Of a stretch of 64,000 bases of DNA, positions 8,585-16,998 are shown one piece after another. Source of the stretch: Sva-07 sp963728195 (lineage in GTDB: Bacteria > Actinomycetota > Acidimicrobiia > Acidimicrobiales > Ilumatobacteraceae); the NCBI GenBank assembly GCA_963728195.1, contig CAVSIX010000013.1:244997-308996 (forward strand). The letters run 5' to 3'. A program made the translations under genes and the position numbers. Within the stretch, counting starts at the first letter, position 1, and every line of letters starts with the position of its first letter. The notes beneath the pieces were generated by a model. That model had not been told where the DNA came from. It searched no databases and saw only the letters and a list, made by a program, of their open reading frames with translations.

Positions 8585-9976
8585 TCAGGCTGGGAGCCCG
8601 CTCACGTCGAGCGGCTTTTCGAGTGTGATGCCGTCGGAGGAGATCTTGAATTCGTTGATGGTGGAGGAGTTGTTGGATCCTCTGGCTTTGAGGACGGTGA
8701 GGGCGCGTTTCATTTGCGAGCCTTGTTGTACGTGTTGGAGCAGGATCACGTTGTCGGCGATGTGAGACATGCCGAGTTCGCTGACACGGGTGATGCGGAA
8801 GAGTTCCATGGTCTCGTAGGTCAACATGGCGTTGATGCCGTGCTGTGCGCAGCGTTGGACGAGCGAGTACAGGAACTCTCGTAGGCGCATCGGGTCGGGG
8901 GTTGCTGCCATCAGATCGTTCAGGCTGTCGATGACGAGGCGTCGAGCGCCGACGGCGTTGATCTGGTCGAGGACTTCGTAGATGAGTTCGTCGAGGTAGA
9001 TGTCGACGGGCGAGCGATCCATGATCGTCACGCCGGGGTCGTCGATGCTCCACCCGAACCGGGAAACGATGCGGGCGAGCTGGCTGCGGTTTTCTTGGAG
9101 CGTGACGAAGACCGACTTCTCGCCGAGCGCTGCACCGGCGTAGACGAAGTGCAGGCCCATCAGTGTCTTGCCGGATCCTGATGGTCCGGCGATGAGGGTG
9201 GTGGATCCGGACCAGTAGCCGTCCTCGAGGCAGTCGTCGAGTGCCGGGATGCCTGTCGACCGGCGTTCTCCGACCTCCATGGGCGATCCGGTGTCGCGAG
9301 GATCCGCGAGACGAGGAAAGATGATGAGGCCGTCGTCGGTGATGCGGTACACGTGATCACCGGACAGGAAGTCGCTGCCGCGGAGCTTGCGGACGCTGAG
9401 GTAGCGAGTGGAGCGTTCCGACATCCGTTTGGACTCGACTCCGACGACGGCGTCGGCGACGGCGAACTCCGGTGAGTTCGTTGCCTCGTCGTGTTCGTAC
9501 TCTCCGACCCACAGTGACGACACCGCGATTGCGCTGAGCATCCCGGCGAGGTCGTGGAGGAAGCGACGGAAATCGGCGTCACTCGCGGCGAACGTCCGCA
9601 GCGCCTTGAAGCTGTCGATGATGATGATGCCCGGCCGATACTGCTTGATCAGCGAATCGATCCGTTCGCTCACTGCGGCGAGTCCGCCATGGTGTACGGC
9701 GTCGCCGATGTCGTCGTAGAACACCGAGCTTCCGACGAGGTCGTTGTCGAAGAATGACAGTTCCTGCCCGAACCGCAACAGCTTGTCGAACGGTTCCGAC
9801 ACCGTGGACAGATAGAGCCCTGGACGCTCGACGGTGGCGTTGGCGAACAGACACTGCTCGGCCAGGATCGTCTTGCCGGACCCGGGGGGACCCACGATGA
9901 GCGTGATGGCGTCGGCTACCAGCCCGCCGCACAGGATTTGATCGAGGCGAGGATTGCCGGTCGAGAGTCGTTGCAT
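8585..9976 (-). CDS. Double-domain KaiC-like ATPase
   Basis: A 463-residue protein with two RecA-like KaiC domains. Domain 1 has Walker A GPPGSGKT at 29-36 and Walker B GIIIIDSF at 116-123; domain 2 has GPSGSGKT at 264-271 and RRLVIDSL at 345-352. The start is ATG 9976, which overlaps the upstream stop as TGATG. The C-terminal region aligns by eye with cyanobacterial KaiC, including VLKARGS and EFKISSDG. At the dual phosphorylation site (S431/T432 in Synechococcus), this protein reads MSHIAD at 403-408: the Ser is kept and the Thr is His. It ends soon after, without the long KaiA-binding tail, and no kaiA or kaiB lies nearby. It is the last gene of a coupled run with the receiver and STAS genes, so it probably acts as an ATP-driven signalling hub rather than a full clock. 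Confidence 0.9.
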   Translation of the reverse strand: MQRLSTGNPRLDQILCGGLVADAITLIVGPPGSGKTILAEQCLFANATVERPGLYLSTVSEPFDKLLRFGQELSFFDNDLVGSSVFYDDIGDAVHHGGLAAVSERIDSLIKQYRPGIIIIDSFKALRTFAASDADFRRFLHDLAGMLSAIAVSSLWVGEYEHDEATNSPEFAVADAVVGVESKRMSERSTRYLSVRKLRGSDFLSGDHVYRITDDGLIIFPRLADPRDTGSPMEVGERRSTGIPALDDCLEDGYWSGSTTLIAGPSGSGKTLMGLHFVYAGAALGEKSVFVTLQENRSQLARIVSRFGWSIDDPGVTIMDRSPVDIYLDELIYEVLDQINAVGARRLVIDSLNDLMAATPDPMRLREFLYSLVQRCAQHGINAMLTYETMELFRITRVSELGMSHIADNVILLQHVQQGSQMKRALTVLKARGSNNSSTINEFKISSDGITLEKPLDVSGLPA

Positions 9977-10647
9977 CAGCGAACGGTCGCCTTCGAGGGT
10001 CGGGTCAACGTGCTCGAGCCCAACAGGTCGCGGACCGTAGAAACGAACAACAACGGCACCACCGGCTTGAGGAGAAAGGCGCTGGCTCCCGCCGCCATGG
10101 CCTGATCGCCGCGATCGAGTGCAGACATGGCCAATACCGGTGCACCGCCGCCGGCCAGACGGCGACACAGTTCGAGCCCGCCGCCCGACACCATGAGTTC
10201 GAGGATGGACAAGTGCGGCCGGACATCGATGTACAACTGCTCGGCCTCCGATCCCTCCAACGCCACGACGACCTCGTAGCCTTCCGTTCGCAGGAAGTAC
10301 TCCAGCAGGTCGACCGCGTACCGGTCACGTTCCGCGAGTAACACCACCACTCTCATTCGATCGGCATCGCCGTTGACGGGAGCGTCCACGTCGCGCGATC
10401 GATCGGCGAGCAGACGATGTGCCGCCGCCGGCGTCACGCCGCCGTCCAATTGATCGACGACGAAGCGCAACTGCTCCAACTCGTTGCGCGAATACACACG
10501 TTGCCCGCCGCTGCTACGCGCAGGAACGACGACCCCGTATCGTTCCTCCCAGGCCCGCAGCGTCGACGTGTCGACTCCCAACATCGATGCAACAGCACCG
10601 ATCGAGTAGATCGGCTGACGCCACGAGGAACTGTCGTTCGTGGTCAC
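9976..10647 (-). CDS. MerR-type HTH fused to a receiver domain with Glu at the phosphoacceptor site
   Basis: A 223-residue fusion. Residues 13-60 form a MerR-like winged HTH (YSIGAVASMLGVDTSTLRAW, then EERYG and the GGQRVYS wing). After a linker, residues about 98-212 form a CheY-like receiver. The acidic cluster is LAERDR at 104-109 and the conserved Lys is K194 in FLLKP. The phosphoacceptor position reads SILELMVSG, so Asp is replaced by Glu at residue 150. Glu often mimics the phosphorylated state, so the receiver may be locked on or serve only for protein contact (inference). The start is GTG 10647, overlapping the STAS stop as GTGA; its own stop overlaps the kaiC start. It probably regulates transcription in response to the KaiC/STAS module. 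Confidence 0.88.
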   Translation of the reverse strand: MTTNDSSSWRQPIYSIGAVASMLGVDTSTLRAWEERYGVVVPARSSGGQRVYSRNELEQLRFVVDQLDGGVTPAAAHRLLADRSRDVDAPVNGDADRMRVVVLLAERDRYAVDLLEYFLRTEGYEVVVALEGSEAEQLYIDVRPHLSILELMVSGGGLELCRRLAGGGAPVLAMSALDRGDQAMAAGASAFLLKPVVPLLFVSTVRDLLGSSTLTRPSKATVR

Positions 10648-10991
10648 CTGTCTGTTGTTTCGGATCGGATGTCGAAGACGCCATCGAGTCGAGCCAACGA
10701 GAACAGTCGGGTCACGCAATGCGGCGGGTTCACGACCGTCAGTTTCGCACCGTTCGCGTCGCAAAGCCGTTCCAACTCCAACAACAAGTTGATACCGGCT
10801 GCGTCCATGAATGTCAGTCCGGCGCAGTCCACCTCGACGTCGCCGTCCAGATCGTGGAATCGCGGACGTACAGCCGTCACCATGTAGAGGTCGAGCTCAC
10901 CACTGAGGCTGATCACCGTCATTCCGTCTTGCGCGATGACGTCCACAGAGTTCCACAAGGATGAGGCATCACCAGGACCACAACGACCCAC
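10644..10991 (-). CDS. STAS-domain protein (anti-sigma antagonist fold) lacking the phosphorylatable Ser
   Basis: A 115-residue STAS protein: DVIAQDGMTVISLSGELDLY, then VEVDCAGLTFMDAAGINLLL and ANGAKLTVVN. In SpoIIAA/RsbV, the partner kinase phosphorylates a Ser in a DSSG motif. Here the motif is D63-A64-A65-G66, so the site is absent, and classical switching by phosphorylation of this residue cannot occur. It might be a constitutive antagonist or a scaffold for KaiC and the receiver protein. It is first in the coupled operon STAS-MerR/REC-KaiC (GTGA overlap with the next gene). The ATP-binding and phosphatase genes upstream are on the same strand but separated by about 190 bp. Confidence 0.88.
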   Translation of the reverse strand: MGRCGPGDASSLWNSVDVIAQDGMTVISLSGELDLYMVTAVRPRFHDLDGDVEVDCAGLTFMDAAGINLLLELERLCDANGAKLTVVNPPHCVTRLFSLARLDGVFDIRSETTDR

Positions 10992-11181
10992 GACTGCAAC
11001 ACTACTTCCGCAGTAGTTCGACAGTCAACGGCGGCTTTCGTTGCTGGATCGGGCCAGCGGAGGACGGGCGCCGACCGCTCGTCGCTCGAGCGATCCGACG
11101 AGATGTCCCCGAGCGTGCTCTACGAGCGCCCCAGCGAACACCCGTCGAATGGGTCAGTGCGTCCGCAGCGATGGGGGCAAT

Positions 11182-11553
11182 TCAGCACAACGTTTCCGAC
11201 CACACTCGCTTGCCGAACGGGGTCGGGTCCCATCCCCAGGCGTCGACGAGCGATGCCACGATCCTGAGTCCATACCCGCCTGCTGACGGATCGGTGACGA
11301 CGACGGGTCCATGAGCATCGCCGTCGTGGACCTCGATGCGGAGGTGCTCGTCGTCGAACGCTGCGATGACCACGGGGGCAGACGCCGTGTGCCTCACCAC
11401 GTTCGTCACGAGTTCGCTGACGACGAGGAGCGCATCGCGGCGAACAGATGCGTCGCACTTGACAGTGCGAAGCCACGACTCCAGGGCGCGTCGAGCCATT
11501 CCGGGCGCCAGGTCCGAGTTCTCGAGTTCGACGCGGAGTGGTTCAATCACCAC
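11182..11553 (-). CDS. RsbW-like ATP-binding protein (HATPase_c)
   Basis: A 123-residue GHKL-fold protein of the anti-sigma kinase type. The N-box is RRDALLVVSELVTNVVRHT (Glu and Asn present), the next ATP-lid motif is IEVHDGDAHGPVV, and the G2-like motif is GGYGLRIVASLVDAWG, with a GKRVWSE C-terminus characteristic of this family. In partner-switching systems, such proteins hold a sigma factor or other target and phosphorylate a STAS partner. No sigma factor is present in the cluster, and the only STAS protein nearby cannot be phosphorylated at the usual Ser. Its partners therefore probably lie elsewhere, or the interaction is non-catalytic. It lies 103 bp downstream of the phosphatase gene on the same strand. 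Confidence 0.85.
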   Translation of the reverse strand: MVIEPLRVELENSDLAPGMARRALESWLRTVKCDASVRRDALLVVSELVTNVVRHTASAPVVIAAFDDEHLRIEVHDGDAHGPVVVTDPSAGGYGLRIVASLVDAWGWDPTPFGKRVWSETLC

Positions 11554-11656
11554 AGCTCTCGTTCCCGCAGCTGGCCCCGCTCAAGCGTCGACAGACCGAG
11601 ACCGTCGGAGAGGCCGTTGAGTGCGCCTCGCCGCACGGACACGGATCTGGGCGTTC

Positions 11657-14342
11657 TCAACGGTGTTCGTAGGCGAGGCACAGGACCACGATGTCGTCGT
11701 CTGTTGGTGATTCCGATGCCATGGCCATGAGTGCTCGGCAGATTTCGTCGGGACGCTGAGCGCTGTGTGCTGTTGCGCCCTCTTGCAGCCGTTGGAGTCC
11801 GGAATCGATGGTTTCTCCGCGTCGTTCGATCAGTCCGTCTGTGTAGAGGATGAGGCGTGCACCTTGTTGCAGGGTCCGTGTTGCTTGGGGCCGTGTTGGT
11901 GGTGCGCTGGTGCACAATGGAGATGACGTGGCGGCGTCGAGCCAGGTGACGTTGTCGGGGCCCACGATGAGGGCGGGCGGGTGACCGGCGGAGGCGTAGT
12001 CGAGTTGCCCGGTTGTGGGATCGAACACGGCGCAGAACACGGTGGTGTAGGCGGCAGCGCCGTGTCCGTGTGCGTAGTCGTCGAGCAGGCACAGGATCCT
12101 GCCTGGCGATGTGTCGAGTGTCGAGAGAGCGGCGAGGCCCGCGCGTAGCCGGCCCATCATTGCGGCGGCTTCGAGGCCGTGTCCAACGACGTCGCCGGCG
12201 ACGAGAAGTAGTCGTTGGTCTGGGAGTGCGATGCTGTCGTACCAGTCGCCGCCGACTTCGAGGACGTCACTTGCGGGCTCGTACAACGCAGCGACGGTGA
12301 CCTGGTCGGTCTCGGCGAGGTGTTGTGGCAGGAGTGCGTGTTGGAGTCGCAGCGAGATCCGTTGGTCTTGGGCGCGTAGCTCGGTTTGCGCGATCACGAG
12401 ACTCGCCTTGTTGGCGATATCGGACAGCTCCGTGACGTGTCGTTGTGTATAGCGCTGACGGGTCGGGCTGGCGGTCCCGGCCGTGAGGACGCCGAGTTTG
12501 TTGTGTCCGAGTTCGATCGGCACGGCAATGTGCGATGTCGGGCCGAGTTGTCGCAACAGCGCGGCAGCGGTGTCGTCGGGTGCGTGTTCGTCGATCACCG
12601 AGCCATCGATCGACACGATGAGCTGCGAGTCCGATGTGAGGGCGCTGGCGACAGAGTGCGAATCCTCGTTGGCCAGACGATGGTGTTGACGAAGTACGCG
12701 GCAGAGTGTCGGTCATCGCCGGCTCGCGGTGGCGCAGTGCCAGTAACGGTTCCGGAGCGTTGGGGTCTTCGATCGTGGCGTAGTCGGCGAAATCGGGCAC
12801 GAGTACATCGACGACTCGTTGCAGCTGCGGTCGTTTGTCGGGTTTCTCCAATGCTGCGACAAGCTCCGCGACCAGTTCGGCGTGCCGCCGAGCCTGGTGC
12901 TCGGCTTGTTCGAGGGCTTTGCGTTCGCTGATGTCCGCGGAGACCCCGACGTGTCCGACGTAGTTGCCGGCCCCATCGAAGCGCGGCTTGCCCCACGACT
13001 GCATGTGCCGCCATTCGCCGTCGGCGCGTTTGACGCGGACTTCGGCTTCGAAGTCACATCGCTCCTTGACACAGGCGGCGAACGTCTCGGCGTAGTGGGT
13101 GTCATCGGGATGGGTGAGCAGCGTCCAGTTCTGGTCGAGCATCTCGTCGCGGTCGACGCCGAAGTACTCCGCGAACGTGAGGTTGACCCACTCCTGGGCG
13201 CCGTCCGACCTGTGGACCCACACCGGCAACGGCAGCGCGTCCGCGAGGAGTCTGAACCGGTGCTCGCTCGCGCGCAGTTCCAGCTCGGCGCGCGCCCATT
13301 CGACCGCTGAGCGCATGCGCTCCGCTGTCTCTTCGATGATGCCAACCTCGCGGAGACTCCACGCCCGACGTTGCTCGTCCTGAACGACGAGCATCGCGGC
13401 GACACTGCCGTCCACGACGAGCGGCGCCATCACCAGCGCCCCGAAATCGACGCCAGTTGGCGCAATGCGCTCCGCATTACCGAACGACACCCCAGCACTG
13501 ACGTCGTCGACGACGACGATGCGACCGGAGGTCATCTCGGCACCGACGGCGTCACCGAACCCGTCACCCCACTCGGCACGCAAAACTGCCGCCACCGGCG
13601 CAAGTCCAGTACCGCCCGCGCTGCTGACGTCGCCGCCGCGGACGTCGACGTAACGCACCTGCGTGACACCAAGATGCTCAGCCAACAGGCCACAGGCTGC
13701 ACGCTGGACCTCCACCGGATCCACGATGCGCCGAAAAGCGTCCGCCAGCTGCGCCCGGAAACGATCTCGCCCGGCGCCCGCTTCCAGTTCCGCCCTGGCC
13801 CGCTCCTGTTCGGTCACATCGCTGAACACCAGAGCGAACTGGCCGCTCGGCTCCACGGGTATGCAACTCACATCGAACACCCGGCCCATCGCCGCCGACG
13901 CCTGCCGGAACCGCACAGGATCGTTACCTGTCGCAATCTGCCCAAAGGTGGCCACCCAGAACGGCTCGAGGTCTGGAACCAGCTCGAGCGCCGTCCGTCC
14001 GGTTGCGTCCGACAGCCCGGTCATTTCCTCGAACGAGGCATTGACCTCCAAGAACCGGTAGTCCACGGCGAGGCCGGCGTCGTCGGTCACCAGCTGACAC
14101 AGACAGAAGCCCTGATCCACGGCTGCAAAGACAGCACGCAGTTTGGACTCGGTGTTCAAGACGGTGGAACCGTCCTGGCGATCGAGCAGGCGTTGCGTCT
14201 CGTCGTGATGCGATACGCCGCTCGTCACCGAGATGTGGAACTCGTCGGTCCGGTCCACTTCAGCCGCGTCCCCTCGGTCGGCCTCCGGCGCCGCCGCCAA
14301 GAACTCTCTGACATCTGCCTCCGGGTCGTCCGATTGCATCAA
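11657..14342 (-). pseudogene. PAS/GAF-sensor SpoIIE-type phosphatase, frameshifted
   Basis: Read across one frameshift, this is a protein of about 894 residues. In order: a short N-terminal tail, PAS 1 (FAAVDQGFCLCQLVTDDAG), a GAF domain (VQRAACGLLAEHLGVTQVRY), PAS 2 with a PAC segment (FRLLADALPLPVWVHRSDG; VGVSADISERKALE), a second GAF, then a PP2C/SpoIIE domain. Its metal-site motifs are intact: GGDWYD, GDVVGHGLEAAAMMGRLR, LYTDGLIERR, TDDDIVVL. Near 12702, the frame that ends in MTDTL gives way to another that starts CRVLRQHHRLANE; adding one base restores continuity. Such RsbU/RsbP-like enzymes dephosphorylate STAS partners in response to light, redox or ligands. The C-terminal part alone could be made from an internal ATG at 12616 as a GAF-SpoIIE protein. 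Confidence 0.85.
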
Positions 14343-14817
14343 GTTGAACTACTTCGCCAGAGTCCGAGTGTCAAGAGGACGACGGATGAACAGGCAGGAC
14401 CTGGTCCCCGACTTCACCGCCGGGCCAAGCATTGCTGTCGTGCACCGTTGGTTGAGTCAGGATGAGTTGCATCGACGACGCTTGGTTTGCGCTGCCGGGC
14501 AGCTACTGGGTCACAGAGCCGATGTTCGCCGATCCGATCGACAAGGCCACCGGTGTCGAACGAACCGCCCAGAACTGTCCGGGTGACACCTGCGACGATC
14601 AAGATCCACGCTCAAAGGCCCACCCGATCGATGGTTCCGCACCGCTCGAGATCAACGCCACGTATCCACAGATGCGGCTCAACGGGAGCGCCGCACTGCG
14701 GCCCCAGTGCAGTGCGTGATAACCACGTTGACATTCCAGCGGCGCGTCGAGACGGACGGCCGAGCAGATCGGCAGTTCGGCTCGCGTCGCGACTGACCGC
14801 TGGGGAAGACTCGACCG
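14343..14817. other. Intergenic region, 475 bp, with one weak small ORF
   Basis: The region lies between the divergent SpoIIE and DUF1990 genes and probably holds both promoters. The only frame with protein-like composition is plus-strand 14462-14719 (85 residues, beginning MSCIDDAWFALPGSYWVTEP). It contains two cysteines in a CPGDTCDDQD stretch and matches no family I know. It has no convincing ribosome binding site, so I do not call it a gene. Confidence 0.35.
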
Positions 14818-15384
14818 ATGTCTCTGCGACTTGGTCGCCCTTCCGCGCAACACCTCAGATCACTGGCTCTCGATGGGGCTTCCGAGTCGTTGACGTACGA
14901 ACCCGTCGGGATCTCTGCAATGTCGTACCCACCGAAGGGGTACCGCCTTGATCGTTGGTCCCGGGAGGTCGGCGACGAGAATGATGCTCTTGAGCGAGCG
15001 CGAGCTGCGCTGCAGAACTGGAAAGTCCACGAAGGCTCTGGCCTGATCGTCGAAGCGGACGGCCCACCAACAGTTGGTGGGATCGTCGCGATGGCTGCGC
15101 CCTTGCCTGTCGGGTTCATCGAGGTCGTTTGCCGCGTTGTCGATGTCGTCGATCAGCCCGACCGATGCGGATTCGTGTACGGAACCCTCCCGAATCATCC
15201 GGAGCAGGGCGAGGAGTCGTTCATCGCGTCGCGCTCGGCGAACGGCGTGCTCACCTTCGAAATCGTCGCCGTCTCTCGACCACGCCAGATACTGGCGTGA
15301 GTGTTTCCACCTGTGGCCCGAAGGCTTCAGATCACTGCGACAAATCGCTACTTCGAAGCGATGCGGGCCGTCGTCCAACCCTGA
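14818..15384 (+). pseudogene. DUF1990 family protein with an in-frame TGA
   Basis: The product is recognisable as DUF1990: LTYEPVGISAMSYPPKGYRL near residue 25, WKVHEGSGLIVEADGPPTVG, then CRVVDVVDQPDRCGFVYGTL and HPEQGEESFIASRSANG. A TGA at 15298-15300 ends translation after SRPRQILA. The same frame then continues with the family's C-terminal helix (VARRLQITATNRYFEAMRAV) to a second stop at 15384. A single change, for example from CGA, explains it. The truncated 160-residue product lacks the last helix and is probably inactive. The family's biochemical role is unknown. It is divergent from the SpoIIE gene and lies inside the element. Confidence 0.75.
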
Positions 15385-15417
15385 CGTCAGCCGAGCCGAG
15401 CGGCAGATCGGGACGGG

Positions 15418-15735
15418 TCAGTCGAGGCCGAGCACGGTGATGAGCGCCTCATCGACGGCCCACATCTCGACTGCCGCCAGCCGTCCCACGCGCCGCCCGA
15501 GCCGCTGGGCGTCCACCGCACCGACCTGTTCGACGAGCACCCGAGTCGTGTCTCCAGCGATTGAAACTTCGGGCCGGAAGGAGGCTGGACGAGCGCTTCG
15601 TGACGTGGGCGCCACGAGAATCACCGAACGAGGAAGCATCGAATCGGACTGCACGATGACTCCGAAGCGCTCACCTTGCTGTTCATGTCCGACACCCTTG
15701 GGGACCTTGAAGCGAAAGACCTCACCCCGCTGCAC
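15418..15735 (-). CDS. MazF/PemK-family toxin
   Basis: A 105-residue protein with the MazF/PemK layout: an N-terminal RGEVFRFKVPKGVGHEQQGERFG (the usual G-E/D-hydrophobic start leading to GhEq.G.RP), VIVQSDSMLPRSVILVAPTS, and VLVEQVGAVDAQRLGRRVG, where the family normally has V-x-hydrophobic-(D/E)-Q. These toxins are mRNA endonucleases neutralised by a small antitoxin. The gene overlaps the upstream antitoxin by 14 bp in the usual antitoxin-first order. The canonical P-G and R-P residues are partly altered (HEQQGER then FGV), so activity is likely but not certain. It may stabilise the element in the chromosome. Confidence 0.82.
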   Translation of the reverse strand: MQRGEVFRFKVPKGVGHEQQGERFGVIVQSDSMLPRSVILVAPTSRSARPASFRPEVSIAGDTTRVLVEQVGAVDAQRLGRRVGRLAAVEMWAVDEALITVLGLD

Positions 15736-15961
15736 GCATCGTCTCCATCATCGACGCGATCGCCAGCATCTCGGCTCGGTCGGCTTCATCGGCTTCCAAT
15801 GCGGCGGCCTCGGACGCGAGCTCGCTTCGCTTCCGTACCCGCTCGGCCGAGGCGAGCAAGGCAGAACGGATAGCCGCGGACCGGCTCAGACCGGTCGACT
15901 CCAAGATGCGAAGCGCTCGTTCGGCATCATCATCGAGTCGGACCGAAATCGCTTTCGCCAT
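15722..15961 (-). CDS. Ribbon-helix-helix antitoxin (MazE-like)
   Basis: A 79-residue protein. The N-terminus MAKAISVRLDDDAERALRIL, followed by ESTGLSRSAAIRSAL, is a ribbon-helix-helix DNA-binding domain. The acidic, alanine-rich C-terminal helix would bind the toxin. The start is ATG 15961. It lies directly upstream of the MazF-like toxin and overlaps it, which supports a toxin-antitoxin module that represses its own promoter, within 15962-16060. Confidence 0.85.
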   Translation of the reverse strand: MAKAISVRLDDDAERALRILESTGLSRSAAIRSALLASAERVRKRSELASEAAALEADEADRAEMLAIASMMETMRAAG

Positions 15962-16065
15962 GAGCAGAGTATGACAAAACGTGATACGAATCGCAAGGCA
16001 AGCTAGTAGCGCCGAGTGCCCGGTATGTGCGCCCGGCGCAAGCGTCGATCTCAGCGGCGAGACCG

Positions 16066-16140
16066 CTCGGTATCGGCACGCGTAGTCTCCGCGACTCCGC
16101 CTCCGACGGTGACCGACTCCGGCCCAAGCAGCGCACTCGA
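16066..16140. repeat. Intergenic repeat, copy 1
   Basis: Starts with the 15-base word CTCGGTATCGGCACG, also found at 16782. It shares a GACGGTGACyGAsTyCGGCCC block with copy 2 at the same spacing and a GGCCCAAG word with copies 3-5. It lies upstream of the P-loop kinase gene, whose other flank carries copy 2. Confidence 0.6.
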
Positions 16141-16203
16141 TATTCACGTCGCCGTGCCGGCGGCCCGACGAGGCGGAGAGGGCGACGCAGTACTGTCGCT
16201 GCG

Positions 16204-16761
16204 GTGCCTCGCATGGTCGTCCTGGTGAATGGACTCCCCGCCACAGGGAAGTCCACGCTCGCCCCCGAGTTGTCGGTGGCGCTCGGGCTTCCGCTGTTGA
16301 GCAAGGACCTCATCAAGGAGACTCATGCCGATGTCCTGGGCGCAGATCCACCGCCCGGCCTGACCCAGCGCGATTGGAATCGCAGACTCGGCACCGCGGC
16401 CAGCGACACGATGTGGGCGTTGCTCAGCCAGTCGGCTCCCGGTGCAGTCCTTGAGAGCTCGTGGCGCGCCGACGTACCGGAACTGGTCGATGCCGGCCTG
16501 CGTCACGCCGGCTTCGCGGGAGCCGCCGAGGTGTGGTGCGAGGCACCGCTGCCGCTCCTACGCGAGCGGTTCGCTCAGCGGTGGACATCGTCGCACCCCA
16601 TTCACGGCGCTGCGCCCGACGACGACGAATGGGCCCAGATGGTCGAGCACGCCGAACCGTTGGGACTCGGGCCCGTACTGCGCCTCGATACGTCCGGGCC
16701 TGTTGATCTAACGGTTGTCGTCGAGTGGTGCCGCTCCCACGCGTGGGCAACCGAGAAGTAG
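16204..16761 (+). CDS. Small P-loop kinase-like protein
   Basis: A protein of about 185 residues from GTG 16204 (ATG 16213 is an alternative). The N-terminus MVVLVNGLPATGKSTLAPEL has a Walker A loop of the GxPxxGKST type, as in chloramphenicol phosphotransferase, zeta toxins and other small-molecule kinases. LLSKDLIKE, GAVLESSWRADVPEL and LPLLRERFAQRW follow, the last giving the LID-like Arg region. The substrate is not known. It stands alone between two copies of the intergenic repeat, so it looks like an independently moving single-gene unit. Confidence 0.75.
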   Translation: MPRMVVLVNGLPATGKSTLAPELSVALGLPLLSKDLIKETHADVLGADPPPGLTQRDWNRRLGTAASDTMWALLSQSAPGAVLESSWRADVPELVDAGLRHAGFAGAAEVWCEAPLPLLRERFAQRWTSSHPIHGAAPDDDEWAQMVEHAEPLGLGPVLRLDTSGPVDLTVVVEWCRSHAWATEK

Positions 16762-16781
16762 AACCGGCGCCCTGCACCAAG

Positions 16782-16880
16782 CTCGGTATCGGCACGCACA
16801 ATCACTGGGAGGTCGTCTACGACGGTGACTGAGTTCGGCCCCACTCTCGCGCCACGTAATCGCGTCACCGATTCAGACGC
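16782..16880. repeat. Intergenic repeat, copy 2
   Basis: The left half matches copy 1 (CTCGGTATCGGCACGCA, then ACGGTGACTGAGTTCGGCCC). The right half matches copy 3 (CGCGCCACGTAATC-CG). Near-complementary arms CTGAGTTCGG and CCGATTCAG bracket the right half, so it could fold like copy 3. It directly follows the kinase stop. Confidence 0.6.
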
Positions 16881-16998
16881 CACGAGCCGGCCATAGGTGG
16901 CATCTGACCTACGCTTCGGACGTGGGGATGCCGATGCTGACGACGAACCATCTTGTGCTTCGCGCGCTGCAGATCTGCGGCGGGAGCGTCGACCCCGC

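Noticed and set aside
8585..9976. A full circadian clock (KaiABC)
   Set aside because: No kaiA or kaiB is present, the C-terminal tail is absent and one phosphosite residue is His.
15298..15300. TGA as selenocysteine or other recoding
   Set aside because: DUF1990 proteins are not selenoproteins, no SECIS-like hairpin is evident, and the position lies at a non-conserved surface residue; simple mutation is more likely.
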